Assembly: GCF_028475105.1 (NCBI RefSeq)
Contig: NZ_CP116936.1
Span: forward strand, 2,232,001 to 2,296,000
Reading direction: 5' to 3'
Source: Micromonospora sp. LH3U1
Lineage (GTDB): Bacteria > Actinomycetota > Actinomycetes > Mycobacteriales > Micromonosporaceae
DNA length: 64,000 nt
The notes beneath the pieces were generated by a model that was not told the DNA's origin, made no database searches, and was given only the letters and a program-made list of their open reading frames with translations. The translations under genes were made by a program, and so were the position numbers. Below are positions 56,982 to 64,000 of this stretch, piece by piece (position 1 is the first letter of the stretch; each line of letters begins with the position of its first letter).

Positions 56982-57122
56982 CTAGTGCGCGGTGCCGCGA
57001 CGACAGGCGGCGCTGCACATTCGCATCATGTCCACGTGCCGTCGCCGGGTCAGTGCCGGCGAGGCCCAACCGGCGCGGAATTCCGCGACGTCGGTCGGTG
57101 GGGCGGTGCTGAGATTGCGCAT
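56982..57122 (-). CDS. Putative cysteine-type regulatory leader peptide, 46 residues
   Basis: The product ends 'RRRHVDMMRMCSAACRRGTAH'-like (residues 26-46); the stretch RRHVD-x2-R-x-CSA-x-CR, with two Cys codons close to the end, is the signature of actinobacterial putative leader peptides found before sulfur- and cysteine-related genes. In those, ribosome stalling at Cys codons is thought to control the downstream operon. ATG 57122 has GGAG 5 bases before it, and the stop lies 103 bases before the binding-protein GTG. No independent function is expected for the peptide. The first 25 residues are not conserved in this type of leader. Confidence 0.75.
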   Translation of the reverse strand: MRNLSTAPPTDVAEFRAGWASPALTRRRHVDMMRMCSAACRRGTAH

Positions 57123-57353
57123 GGTTCTCCCGGGTCTGTGCTGACCTGGGTGCCAGGCCACGCTTGCACCGACGTCGTGCCGGTGCCTGGTCTTCACCCG
57201 GGGCACCCCACCGCGGAGGAGGGTTGCCGGCCAGCGAGCCGGGGCTTCGCGCTGGCGCTCATGACCTGTGCCGAGGCTAGCAGCAGGACCGGGTGGGTCG
57301 TCCAGTCCTTATGACCACGCTCACCGTCCGCGGCGGGGTGCCCGGCGCGCAGG

Positions 57354-59327
57354 TCAGCCGGCGTGCACGTGCGGCCGGCGGCGCCGGTCGGGCTCCTGGC
57401 GACGCAGGATCTCCCGGGTGACCGACGCGATCTCACCTTGGCCGAACGCCAGGTACCGCAGGACGTTGAGGCCCGGGCCACCCTCGGTCCACTCGAAGTA
57501 GATGTGCGGGCGTCGGCGGGTCCGGTCGCGGATCTCCAGCAGCAGGGCCGCGAGCGCGTTGGGCACCGAGGAACTGGCCAGGCTGAGCACCGAAAAGCGG
57601 TCGTCCACCGTGCTGCCGCGTACCAGTAGCTCGGTCTCGAAGTCCGACGGGTCGGTGACGTGGACCTCGACGAAGATGACGTCGCTGTCGTCGGGGAAGT
57701 CGTTGTCCGCCATGGCCTGCGCCAGTTTGGCGCGGTACTCCGCCTCGTCCCGGCAGTCGGGCTCGTGCGCGATGAGGCGGATCCGCCGCCCGGCGCGTTC
57801 GTTGATCATCGCGGTGGCGGCCGGGTCCATCTGGACCTGGTCGACGCGCAGCTCGAAGGCCCGCATCAGCCGGGACAGCACCGACACCAGGATCATGCCG
57901 CCGATGAAACAAGCCGCTATCTTGACGCCGTCGGGGCGTTCGACCACGTTCGCCAGGGTGGTGTAGACGAAGAGCACCGCGATGGTCCCGAACGCGACCG
58001 TTCGGCCCCGCTGACGGCGGCGTCGCGCCGCGAGGGTCACCGCCGTCGCCGCAGAGGTGATCAACACCAGGACCCCCGTGGCGTACGCGCCGCCCTGCGC
58101 GTCCACGCTGGCCTTGAAGAGCACCGTGATCAGGAACGCCACCGTGGTGAAGACCAGCACCAGGGGCCGGACGGCCCGCGCCCAGGCGGGGGCCATGCCG
58201 TAGCGGGGCAGATAACGGGGTACGAGGTTGAGCAGCCCGGCCATCGCCGAGGCCCCCGCGAACCAGAGGATGCCGATGGTGGACAGGTCGTAGACCGTGC
58301 CGAACACCTCGCCGAGGTGCTCGTGTGCCAGGTAGGCCAGCGCCCGGCCGTTCGCCGGCCCGCCCGGCTGGAAAGCCTCCGGCGGGATGAGCACGGTGGT
58401 CGTCACGCTGCTGGTGATCAGGAAGACGCTCATGATCACCGCGGCGGTGGTGAGCAGCCGGCGCGCACCCCGGATGCGGCCCAGCGGCCGAGCCTCCGAG
58501 TCCTCTCGATCCCCACGGATGTGCGGCATCACGGCCACCCCGGTCTCGAAGCCGGACAGACCCAGCGCCAGCTTCGGAAAGACCAACAGGGACAGCCCGA
58601 CCACCAGCAGCGGGTCGCCGTGCCCGGTGGTCAGCGCGGTGCTCCAGTCCGCGACCGCGCGGGGATGGGTCACCACCCGCCACAGCGCGTCGGCGATCAC
58701 CACCGTGTTGAGCGTCAGGTAGACCGCGACCAGGACGACGGCGATCCCGATGGCCTCGCCGAATCCCTTGAGGAACACCCCGCCCAGCAGCGCTATCAGC
58801 AGCAGCGTGAGCAGCACCTCGTGCCCCTTGAGCCCGCCCGGTAGGAACGGATTCTCGTCGATGTGCGCGGTCGCGTCAGCGGCCGAGAGGGTGATGGTGA
58901 TGATGAAGTCGGTGGCCGCGAAACCCAGCAGTACCAGCACCAGCAGCTTGCCCGGCCAGTAGCTCAACAGACGTACCAGCATCGCGATGGAGCCCTCGCC
59001 GTGCGGGCTCTCCACCGCCACCCGTCGGTAGACCGGCAGCGCGCCCAGCAGTGTCACCAGCACCAGCACCAGGGTCGCCACCGGCGAGAGCGCCCCGGCG
59101 GCCAGCGCCGCGATGCCGGGCTGGTAGCCCAACGTCGAGAAGTAGTCGACACCGGTCAGGCACATCACCCTCCACCACGGGTGCTGCCGATGCTCCGGCG
59201 GACGGCCATGCGGGCCCGGGTGCTGCGCGGGCTGCTCCGAGCCGGCGCCGAGCAACCACCCCCGCAGCCGGCCGGCGCGTCTGTCGACCTCCATCGACGC
59301 GTCCCCCGTCATCCCGCCCATGGTCAC
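57354..59327 (-). CDS. APC-superfamily permease with large C-terminal cytoplasmic domain
   Basis: A protein of 657 residues. Residues 50-480 hold about 12 helices with '[20 protein letters not shown]' and '[16 protein letters not shown]', as in a branch of amino-acid/polyamine transporters. The last 170 residues are soluble ('[19 protein letters not shown]', '[18 protein letters not shown]'), a domain of unknown role seen in this transporter type. GTG 59327 is the longest start; ATGs at 59321, 59312 and 59294 are possible, since the first 45 residues are poorly conserved. Substrate is unknown. Confidence 0.85.
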   Translation of the reverse strand: MTMGGMTGDASMEVDRRAGRLRGWLLGAGSEQPAQHPGPHGRPPEHRQHPWWRVMCLTGVDYFSTLGYQPGIAALAAGALSPVATLVLVLVTLLGALPVYRRVAVESPHGEGSIAMLVRLLSYWPGKLLVLVLLGFAATDFIITITLSAADATAHIDENPFLPGGLKGHEVLLTLLLIALLGGVFLKGFGEAIGIAVVLVAVYLTLNTVVIADALWRVVTHPRAVADWSTALTTGHGDPLLVVGLSLLVFPKLALGLSGFETGVAVMPHIRGDREDSEARPLGRIRGARRLLTTAAVIMSVFLITSSVTTTVLIPPEAFQPGGPANGRALAYLAHEHLGEVFGTVYDLSTIGILWFAGASAMAGLLNLVPRYLPRYGMAPAWARAVRPLVLVFTTVAFLITVLFKASVDAQGGAYATGVLVLITSAATAVTLAARRRRQRGRTVAFGTIAVLFVYTTLANVVERPDGVKIAACFIGGMILVSVLSRLMRAFELRVDQVQMDPAATAMINERAGRRIRLIAHEPDCRDEAEYRAKLAQAMADNDFPDDSDVIFVEVHVTDPSDFETELLVRGSTVDDRFSVLSLASSSVPNALAALLLEIRDRTRRRPHIYFEWTEGGPGLNVLRYLAFGQGEIASVTREILRRQEPDRRRRPHVHAG

Positions 59328-59514
59328 CGTGAGTATCCGCCCGTCGGGCCGCGCCCGTCCGCAGGTGCGCAGAACCCACCCGGCCGGGCGCCGGGTGCTG
59401 GGTGCTGGGCGTTGGGCGCTACGGCGAGTTTCGGGTCGAAGGCAGAGGGAAAGCAGCGCCCCGCGGTTGGCGGAAGAGCGCCGGACCGGACGTCACCGGG
59501 GGAGGGGACAGGGC

Positions 59515-60645
59515 ATGGTCGGTGGCCGCCGCTTCCGCCCGGGTGATGGCTTCGGTCGCCAACTCGACGAGTACGAGACAAGGGTTGGCGTGCCGCCGTC
59601 CACGGAGTCGCCCACTCCGCCCGCCAATGGCCTGGTGGACAGCGCGGTCTACATCCGAGGGCACCGGTTCGCCTCGCCGTCCGGCCTCGCCGAGACGTAC
59701 CGCTGCCTGCAGGAGCAGGACGGCGCGATGGCCTGGATCGGGTTGTACCGGCCCGACATCGACCAGATCACCTCGCTGGCCCGGGAGTTCCGGCTGCACG
59801 ACCTGGCGGTCGAGGACGCGATCAACGCCCACCAGCGACCAAAACTGGAACGGTACGGGCACACGCTGTTCGTGGTGCTGCGGGCCGCCCGCTACGACGA
59901 CCTGCGGGAGGAGGTCGAGTTCTCCGAGCTGCACCTGTTCATCGGGCCGGGCTTCGTGGTCACCGTCCGACACGGCGAGGCACCGGATCTGGCCGCGGTG
60001 CGGCGGCGGATGGAGACCGAGGCGCAGATGCTCGCCCAGGGCCCGGAGGCGGTCCTGTACGCGATCCTCGACCAGGTCGTCGACGGGTACGCGCCGGTGG
60101 TGGCCGGTCTGGAGAACGACATCGACGAGATCGAGACCCAGGTGTTCGGCGGTGACCCGAACGCGAGCCGGCGCATCTACGGCCTCAGCCGCGAGGTCAT
60201 CCAGTTCCAGCGGGCCGCCCGCCCACTGCTCACCGTGCTCGACGCGCTGGCCGACGGCGCCGGCACCGCCAGCGCGGATGAGGAACTGCGCCGCTACCTG
60301 CGCGACGTGACCGACCACCTGACCCAGGTGGTGGAGCGGGTGGACGGTTTCCGACACCTCTTGCAGAACATCCTTACCGTCAACGCCACCCTCGTCTCAC
60401 AGCAGCAGAACGAGGAGATGCGCAGCCTCACCGCGGCCAGCTACGCGCAGAACGAGGAGCTGAAGAAGGTGTCGTCCTGGGCGGCGATCCTGTTCGCTCC
60501 CACGCTCATCGGCACGGTGTACGGAATGAACTTCGTCCACATGCCGGAGTTGCACTGGCGCTTCGGCTACCTGTTCGCGCTGCTGTTGATGCTGCTGGTC
60601 TGCGGCACCCTCTATATGATCTTCAAGCGGCGCGGCTGGCTGTGA
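59515..60645 (+). CDS. corA: CorA-family Mg2+/Co2+ transporter
   Basis: A protein of 376 residues. The large N-terminal cytoplasmic domain ends in a long helical stalk ('ALADGAGTASADEELRRYLR' onward), followed by two C-terminal helices with the CorA signature 'YGMN' (G337-M338-N339) at the pore entrance and a basic end 'FKRRGWL'. It conducts Mg2+ down its gradient. ATG 59515 follows GGAGGGG at 7 bases; the frame is open back to 59320 but that part is Arg-rich non-coding sequence. It is divergent from the APC permease. Confidence 0.92.
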   Translation: MVGGRRFRPGDGFGRQLDEYETRVGVPPSTESPTPPANGLVDSAVYIRGHRFASPSGLAETYRCLQEQDGAMAWIGLYRPDIDQITSLAREFRLHDLAVEDAINAHQRPKLERYGHTLFVVLRAARYDDLREEVEFSELHLFIGPGFVVTVRHGEAPDLAAVRRRMETEAQMLAQGPEAVLYAILDQVVDGYAPVVAGLENDIDEIETQVFGGDPNASRRIYGLSREVIQFQRAARPLLTVLDALADGAGTASADEELRRYLRDVTDHLTQVVERVDGFRHLLQNILTVNATLVSQQQNEEMRSLTAASYAQNEELKKVSSWAAILFAPTLIGTVYGMNFVHMPELHWRFGYLFALLLMLLVCGTLYMIFKRRGWL

Positions 60646-60661
60646 GCCGCGCGGCCGGGCA

Positions 60662-60847
60662 TCACTCGATGCCGCGCAGGATGTGCCGTTCGTCCTCGAC
60701 GTCGTCGTCGCCGGCACTGATCCGGCCGAGCAGTACGGCGGCGGCCCAGATCGTCAGTGGCGTGGCCGCCCCGGTCATGCCGCCGCCGGTCCGGTCGTCC
60801 CGGGTCTGGCTCCGCTCGGTGCGTGGTGGCCTGCGCTGAGCCTGCAT
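60662..60847 (-). CDS. Small membrane-associated protein, 61 residues
   Basis: A polar basic start ('MQAQRRPPRTERSQTRDDRT'), one hydrophobic stretch ('TPLTIWAAAVLLG') and an acidic end ('AGDDDVEDERHILRGIE'). GAGGAGAGG precedes ATG 60847 with a suitable spacing, which supports real translation. It converges with corA 17 bases away. Function is unknown. Confidence 0.6.
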   Translation of the reverse strand: MQAQRRPPRTERSQTRDDRTGGGMTGAATPLTIWAAAVLLGRISAGDDDVEDERHILRGIE

Positions 60848-61077
60848 GGGCCCTGCCTCTCCTCGTCGAAGCCGCCGCGGGCGGCGCGGCATACGCCCGC
60901 GCCACCGGCCGGGCGAACCGCGCGGGAGCGGATCGCCACCGGTACGACAGCCACCTCGAACCTTCCCACGCCTGGCCGCATCCGCACCGCTGGTTTTCGG
61001 GTTTCCGACTGTCGCCTGCCAAACCGGACATCTCGCATCCCGCGGCTGCCGGCCGGGTCGGACAGGGCAGCGGGTGG

Positions 61078-61593
61078 TCAGGGCAGCGGGTGGGCGATGC
61101 CGCGTGCGTGGTCGGTGAGGGCGGCGCCGACCACGGTCGCGGCCAGCGGCAACACCTCGAGGCAGCGCCGCACCGCGGCGGCCATCAGTGTGTTCGGTAC
61201 CCGCATGGAGAGCGTGCAGTGCGGCACCCAACGGCCCGGCTGATAGTGCTCGTCCAGGGGGATGTCGGCGGCGGCGAGCCGGTCGTACACCAGCCGTTGG
61301 TGGGTCAGCAGCTCCGGGGTGGGTGCCGGGCCGAGCCAGAGCACCCGGCCGACGAACTGCCCGGCGTGCTGGAAGTCGAGTCGCAGCGGGGCGGCCACGA
61401 CCGTCCCGCGCAGCGCATCGGCGACCTGTTCGGGGTTGAAGCGGGGCGCCACCGCGAGCGAGACGTGTGGGCGGTGGCGCCGCTCCCACAGCGACCGCAT
61501 GCTCTGTACGCCCTCGGCTTCCAGCGCGTCCCAGAGCACCCGGATCCGCCGGGTAGCGTCCGGGTCCAGATACAGCTCCAACGCCGCGACCAC
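61078..61593 (-). CDS. 2H phosphoesterase (2'-5' RNA ligase family)
   Basis: A protein of 171 residues with the two HxT/S motifs of 2H enzymes: 'RPHVSLAV' (H43, S45) and 'VPHCTLSM' (H125, T127), in lobes of equal size. Such proteins hydrolyse or ligate 2',5'-phosphodiesters or cyclic phosphates in RNA or nucleotides. GTG 61593 has TACGGT exactly 6 bases upstream, so it is read as leaderless; a longer frame upstream crosses the divergent gene and was rejected. It is divergent from the DinB-like gene, sharing a short control region. Confidence 0.85.
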   Translation of the reverse strand: MVAALELYLDPDATRRIRVLWDALEAEGVQSMRSLWERRHRPHVSLAVAPRFNPEQVADALRGTVVAAPLRLDFQHAGQFVGRVLWLGPAPTPELLTHQRLVYDRLAAADIPLDEHYQPGRWVPHCTLSMRVPNTLMAAAVRRCLEVLPLAATVVGAALTDHARGIAHPLP

Positions 61594-61671
61594 GTGATCA
61601 CCGTAGTGGCCGAGGTTTGCTGGTTGTCCATCGGCGGTACCCGAACGAAGACCAACCAGGAGGCGTGACCC

Positions 61672-62181
61672 GTGGACGTGAGTGATCTGCTGACCGAGAC
61701 GTACGACCGGCTGCCCGACCTCGTTCGCGCGGCGGTCGACGGCCTCACCCCGGAGCAACTGCACTGGCAGCCCGGGCCGGGCGCCAACTCGATCGGCTGG
61801 CTCGTCTGGCACCTGACCCGGGTCCAGGACCATCACGTCGCCGACCTGCTCGACGCCGAGCAGGTCTGGGTCAGCGGCGACTGGGCGGGGCGGTTCGGGC
61901 TCACCGCCGACCCGGACAACACCGGCTACGGCCATTCATCGGCGCAGGTCGCGGCAGTACGGCCGGAGAGCGCACAGGCGCTGATCGACTACTACGAGGC
62001 GGTCGCGGCGCGTACCGGATCGTTCCTGGCCGGGTTGGGTCCGGCGGACCTCGACCGCGTGGTCGACGAGGCGTGGGACCCGCCGGTCACCCTCGGAGTG
62101 CGGCTGGTCAGCATCGCCGAGGACGACCAGCAGCACGTCGGCCAGGCCGCCTACGTCCGCGGCCTTGTCGCGGCCGACTGA
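61672..62181 (+). CDS. DinB-like/DUF664 metal-dependent protein
   Basis: A four-helix-bundle protein of 169 residues like DinB/MST. It has 'NSIGWLVWHLTRVQDHHV' with H47 and H54, and 'DDQQHVGQAAYVRG' with H155, matching the three-histidine metal site. Relatives are mycothiol-dependent or bacillithiol-like thiol transferases. GTG 61672 follows AGGAGG. A thiol-transfer role is inferred from the family. Confidence 0.85.
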   Translation: MDVSDLLTETYDRLPDLVRAAVDGLTPEQLHWQPGPGANSIGWLVWHLTRVQDHHVADLLDAEQVWVSGDWAGRFGLTADPDNTGYGHSSAQVAAVRPESAQALIDYYEAVAARTGSFLAGLGPADLDRVVDEAWDPPVTLGVRLVSIAEDDQQHVGQAAYVRGLVAAD

Positions 62182-62200
62182 CCGGCGGCGTCCGCCGGGC

Positions 62201-63247
62201 TCACGGCACGATCACGGCCCGGCCCTCCATCGTCCCGTCGCGCATCTGGCGGTACGCGTCGAGGGCGTCCTCGAGCGCGAAGGTGGTGGTCTTCGGCCGG
62301 ACCAGACCCCGGGCACCCAGCTCCAGCACCTCGACCAGCTCGGGACGACTGCCCCAGTAGGTGGTCGCGATGCTCACCTCGTACGGCACGGAGAAGAACG
62401 AGACCCCCACGGTGCCCCCGCCGATGCCCACGATCGTCAGGTCACCCACGGTGCGGGCCACCGCCACGCCGAGCGCCAGGGTGGCGTCCACGCCCACGAA
62501 GTCGAGCACGACGTCCGCGCCCCGGCCGCCCGTGGCCTCCCGGATCTCCTCGGCGGCGGTGGGGCCTGAGGTGACGGTCTGGTCGGCGCCGCACTCCTGC
62601 GCCAGCCGCAGCGCCTCGGCGCGCGTGTCCACCGCGATGATGCGGGCGGCCGTGGTGGCCTTGAGGATCTGGACGCCCACATGCCCCAGCCCGCCGACCC
62701 CGATCACCACGGCCGTGCTGCCGGGCGGCAGCTTCGGCCAGGACCGCCGGATCGCGTGGTACGGGGTGAGGCCGGCGTCGGTCAGCGGCGCGGCATCCAC
62801 CGGATCCAACCCGTCCGGCAACGGCACGATGTGTCGCGCGTCCGGGACCAGCTCGAACTCGGCCATGCCGCCGTCCAGGCCGAGCCCGCCGCCCCCACCC
62901 GGCACCGGGGCGCCGGCCGGGTTCTCGCAGTACGGGTCGACGCCGACGCGGCAGCGAGCGCAGGTGCCGCAGCCCCACGGCCCGAAGACGGCGACGGGCT
63001 GGCCGATTGTCAGGCCGCTTACGCCGTCGCCGAGCGCGTGCACCCAGCCCGCGTTCTCGTGGCCGAGGGTGAACGGCGGGTTCCAGGGCATGGAACCCGG
63101 CTCGAAATCGTCCATCAGGTGCAGGTCGGAGTGGCAGGCGCCGGCACCGCCGATCCGGACCACCACCTGGCCCGGCCCGGGCGTCGGCTCAGGGACCTCG
63201 ACCAACTCCGGTTCCGACTTCCACTCCCGCAATCGCAGCGCGCGCAT
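62201..63247 (-). CDS. Zinc-dependent alcohol dehydrogenase
   Basis: A medium-chain dehydrogenase of 348 residues. Catalytic-zinc residues are C38-H39 ('GACHSDLHLMDD') and H63-E64 ('LGHENAGWVH'); structural-zinc cysteines are C93, C96, C99 and C107 ('CGTCARCRVGVDPYC'). The NAD(P) motif is 'GVGGLGHVG'. It resembles bacterial NAD-dependent alcohol dehydrogenases that oxidise simple or aryl alcohols. ATG 63247 has GGGAG before it. It is divergent from the SCP2 gene. Confidence 0.9.
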   Translation of the reverse strand: MRALRLREWKSEPELVEVPEPTPGPGQVVVRIGGAGACHSDLHLMDDFEPGSMPWNPPFTLGHENAGWVHALGDGVSGLTIGQPVAVFGPWGCGTCARCRVGVDPYCENPAGAPVPGGGGGLGLDGGMAEFELVPDARHIVPLPDGLDPVDAAPLTDAGLTPYHAIRRSWPKLPPGSTAVVIGVGGLGHVGVQILKATTAARIIAVDTRAEALRLAQECGADQTVTSGPTAAEEIREATGGRGADVVLDFVGVDATLALGVAVARTVGDLTIVGIGGGTVGVSFFSVPYEVSIATTYWGSRPELVEVLELGARGLVRPKTTTFALEDALDAYRQMRDGTMEGRAVIVP

Positions 63248-63413
63248 CCGGTTCTCCCATCCCTTCTCGGCGTGACCGAGGGCTCCCCGCCTCCCCGCCG
63301 CGCAAACGCCCCCGTGCCGGCACGTGCCTCCGGGTCGGTCCTCACCCGTTTCAGGTGAACCGGGCTCACCCCGGCATGAGTGATCCTGCGAAGAACCGTG
63401 GGGAGGGGGCCTG

Positions 63414-63821
63414 ATGGGCACGACGGCGGCGCAGTACCTGCAACAGTTCGACGCGGGCCGGCGAGCCAACCTGGCGGAAACCACGGCGGGAACCCTGCGA
63501 CTGGACATACGCGGCGACGGCTGCACCGATCACTGGTACCTGACCGTCGCCGACCAGCACGTCCAGATCAACCGCTCCGCGGACGACGCCGACCTGGTGG
63601 TCCGCGCGGACCGGACGATCTTCGACCAGATGGCGAACGGCGAGATGCACCTGGCCACGGCTCTGCTGCGCAACGAACTGGTCGTGCAGGGCGACCTGCG
63701 ACTGCTGACGCTGCTGCGGCGCATATTTCCTGGGCCAGCCGGCGCCCGCCATCCACGCGAGCTGGGTCGCGCCGCGCTGGAGGGTCGGGCTGCGGTTGAC
63801 GATCGGGGTGTGCGCCCGTGA
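63414..63821 (+). CDS. SCP2 sterol-carrier-domain protein
   Basis: A protein of 135 residues with the SCP2 fold, a small lipid-binding alpha/beta domain ('TLRLDIRGDGCTDHWYLTVA', 'ADLVVRADRTIFDQMANGE', 'GDLRLLTLLRRIFPG'). Such domains bind acyl chains or sterols. ATG 63414 is clear and follows 'gggagggggcctg'. Its stop overlaps the debranching-enzyme start (GTGA, 63818-63821), so the two are co-translated, an unexpected pairing for a lipid-binding protein. Confidence 0.85.
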   Translation: MGTTAAQYLQQFDAGRRANLAETTAGTLRLDIRGDGCTDHWYLTVADQHVQINRSADDADLVVRADRTIFDQMANGEMHLATALLRNELVVQGDLRLLTLLRRIFPGPAGARHPRELGRAALEGRAAVDDRGVRP

Positions 63822-64000
63822 GACAGGAACTCGTGCATGTCATCGCCGGCAACGCGTTCGCGATCAGCGACGCCCAGGGTGACATCGAGGTCGACCCGCA
63901 GGCACCGACCGGTCTCTTCGCGTTCGACACCCGCTTTCTGTCCCACTGGGTGCTCCGGATCGACGGTGAACGGATCAACGCGCTCTCCCGCGACGACATG
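63818..64000 (+). CDS. Glycogen debranching enzyme / amylo-alpha-1,6-glucosidase, N-terminal part (runs off the window)
   Basis: Only 61 codons are visible. The start 'RQELVHVIAGNAFAISDAQG' and 'DPQAPTGLFAFDTRFLSHW' match the N-terminal domain (GDE_N_bis) of bacterial amylo-alpha-1,6-glucosidases, many of which have debatable substrates. The catalytic domain lies beyond the right edge. GTG 63818 overlaps the SCP2 stop. Together with the maltokinase-cap gene at 31 kb, it hints at glucan metabolism. Confidence 0.8.
   Translation, partial: MRQELVHVIAGNAFAISDAQGDIEVDPQAPTGLFAFDTRFLSHWVLRIDGERINALSRDDM

Noticed and set aside
57660..58844. A 394-codon open frame on the plus strand
   Set aside because: Antisense to the APC permease, rich in His/Arg/Gln; a mirror of the codon bias.

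Overview
The window is typical of a high-GC filamentous actinobacterium and best fits Micromonospora or a close relative in the Micromonosporaceae. This is inferred from the very high G+C content, frequent GTG (and one TTG) starts, many 4-base ATGA/GTGA gene overlaps, many genes whose -10 box lies 6-7 bases before the start codon (leaderless mRNAs), and the gene families present. It looks like ordinary chromosome. I see no rRNA, tRNA, CRISPR array, transposase, integrase or complete prophage, and no recognisable biosynthetic gene cluster.

Layout. 1-0.8 kb: the 5' part of a secreted GH16 glucanase with a strong promoter and a LacI-type operator. 0.8-4.5 kb: a DUF6193-like protein, then a two-gene unit of an ABCG-type transporter and a Moco-sulfurase-like PLP enzyme. 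4.5-8 kb: a TetR regulator coupled to an alpha/beta hydrolase, a zinc alcohol dehydrogenase and a thioesterase. 8.1-13.5 kb: a ChvE/GguA/GguB sugar ABC operon closed by a perfect terminator and followed by a ROK regulator. 13.6-15.5 kb: a Drr-type ABC exporter. 15.6-19.5 kb: a SNF2 helicase with a SWIM zinc-finger partner, then a 36-codon gene on the other strand. 19.9-24.8 kb: an AlkZ-like winged-helix protein, a YtrA-type GntR/ABC operon and a metal transporter (MntH). 24.8-31.6 kb: a small acidic protein with a duplicated motif, a secreted CE3-like esterase with a ricin-B module, membrane proteins, a nitronate monooxygenase, an SRPBCC-TM-CBM2 fusion and a stand-alone maltokinase-cap protein. 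31.7-36.1 kb: a secreted beta-helix glycosidase, a NYN-LOTUS protein and three small genes. 36.1-43.6 kb: a palindromic intergenic repeat, a Gfo/Idh oxidoreductase, a two-component system, an SDR coupled to an MFS exporter, a small membrane protein, a TetR regulator and a cupin. 43.8-49.3 kb: LtrA, a polytopic membrane protein carrying hydrolase motifs, a coupled pair of small membrane proteins and a dehalogenase-like hydrolase. 49.4-57.1 kb: a SARP/AAA regulator, a CPA1 antiporter and an amino-acid ABC operon headed by a leader peptide. 57.4-64 kb: an APC transporter, CorA, a 2H phosphoesterase, a DinB-like protein, an alcohol dehydrogenase, an SCP2 protein and the start of a debranching enzyme.

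How the genes fit together. Several units encode polysaccharide or sugar use: GH16, the ChvE system, CE3-CBM13, the beta-helix glycosidase, the CBM2 fusion, the maltokinase-cap protein and the debranching enzyme. Local regulators sit beside their likely targets with visible palindromes: TetR at 6.1 kb, GntR at 23.3 kb and TetR at 42.4 kb. The last palindrome, CGTACGnCGTACG, also lies before the distant Drr-type exporter, which suggests one regulator for both. The clearest unusual elements are the 46-codon leader peptide before the amino-acid ABC operon (it points to sulfur or cysteine control), the SRPBCC-TM-CBM2 fusion, and the 36-codon gene with its own terminator.
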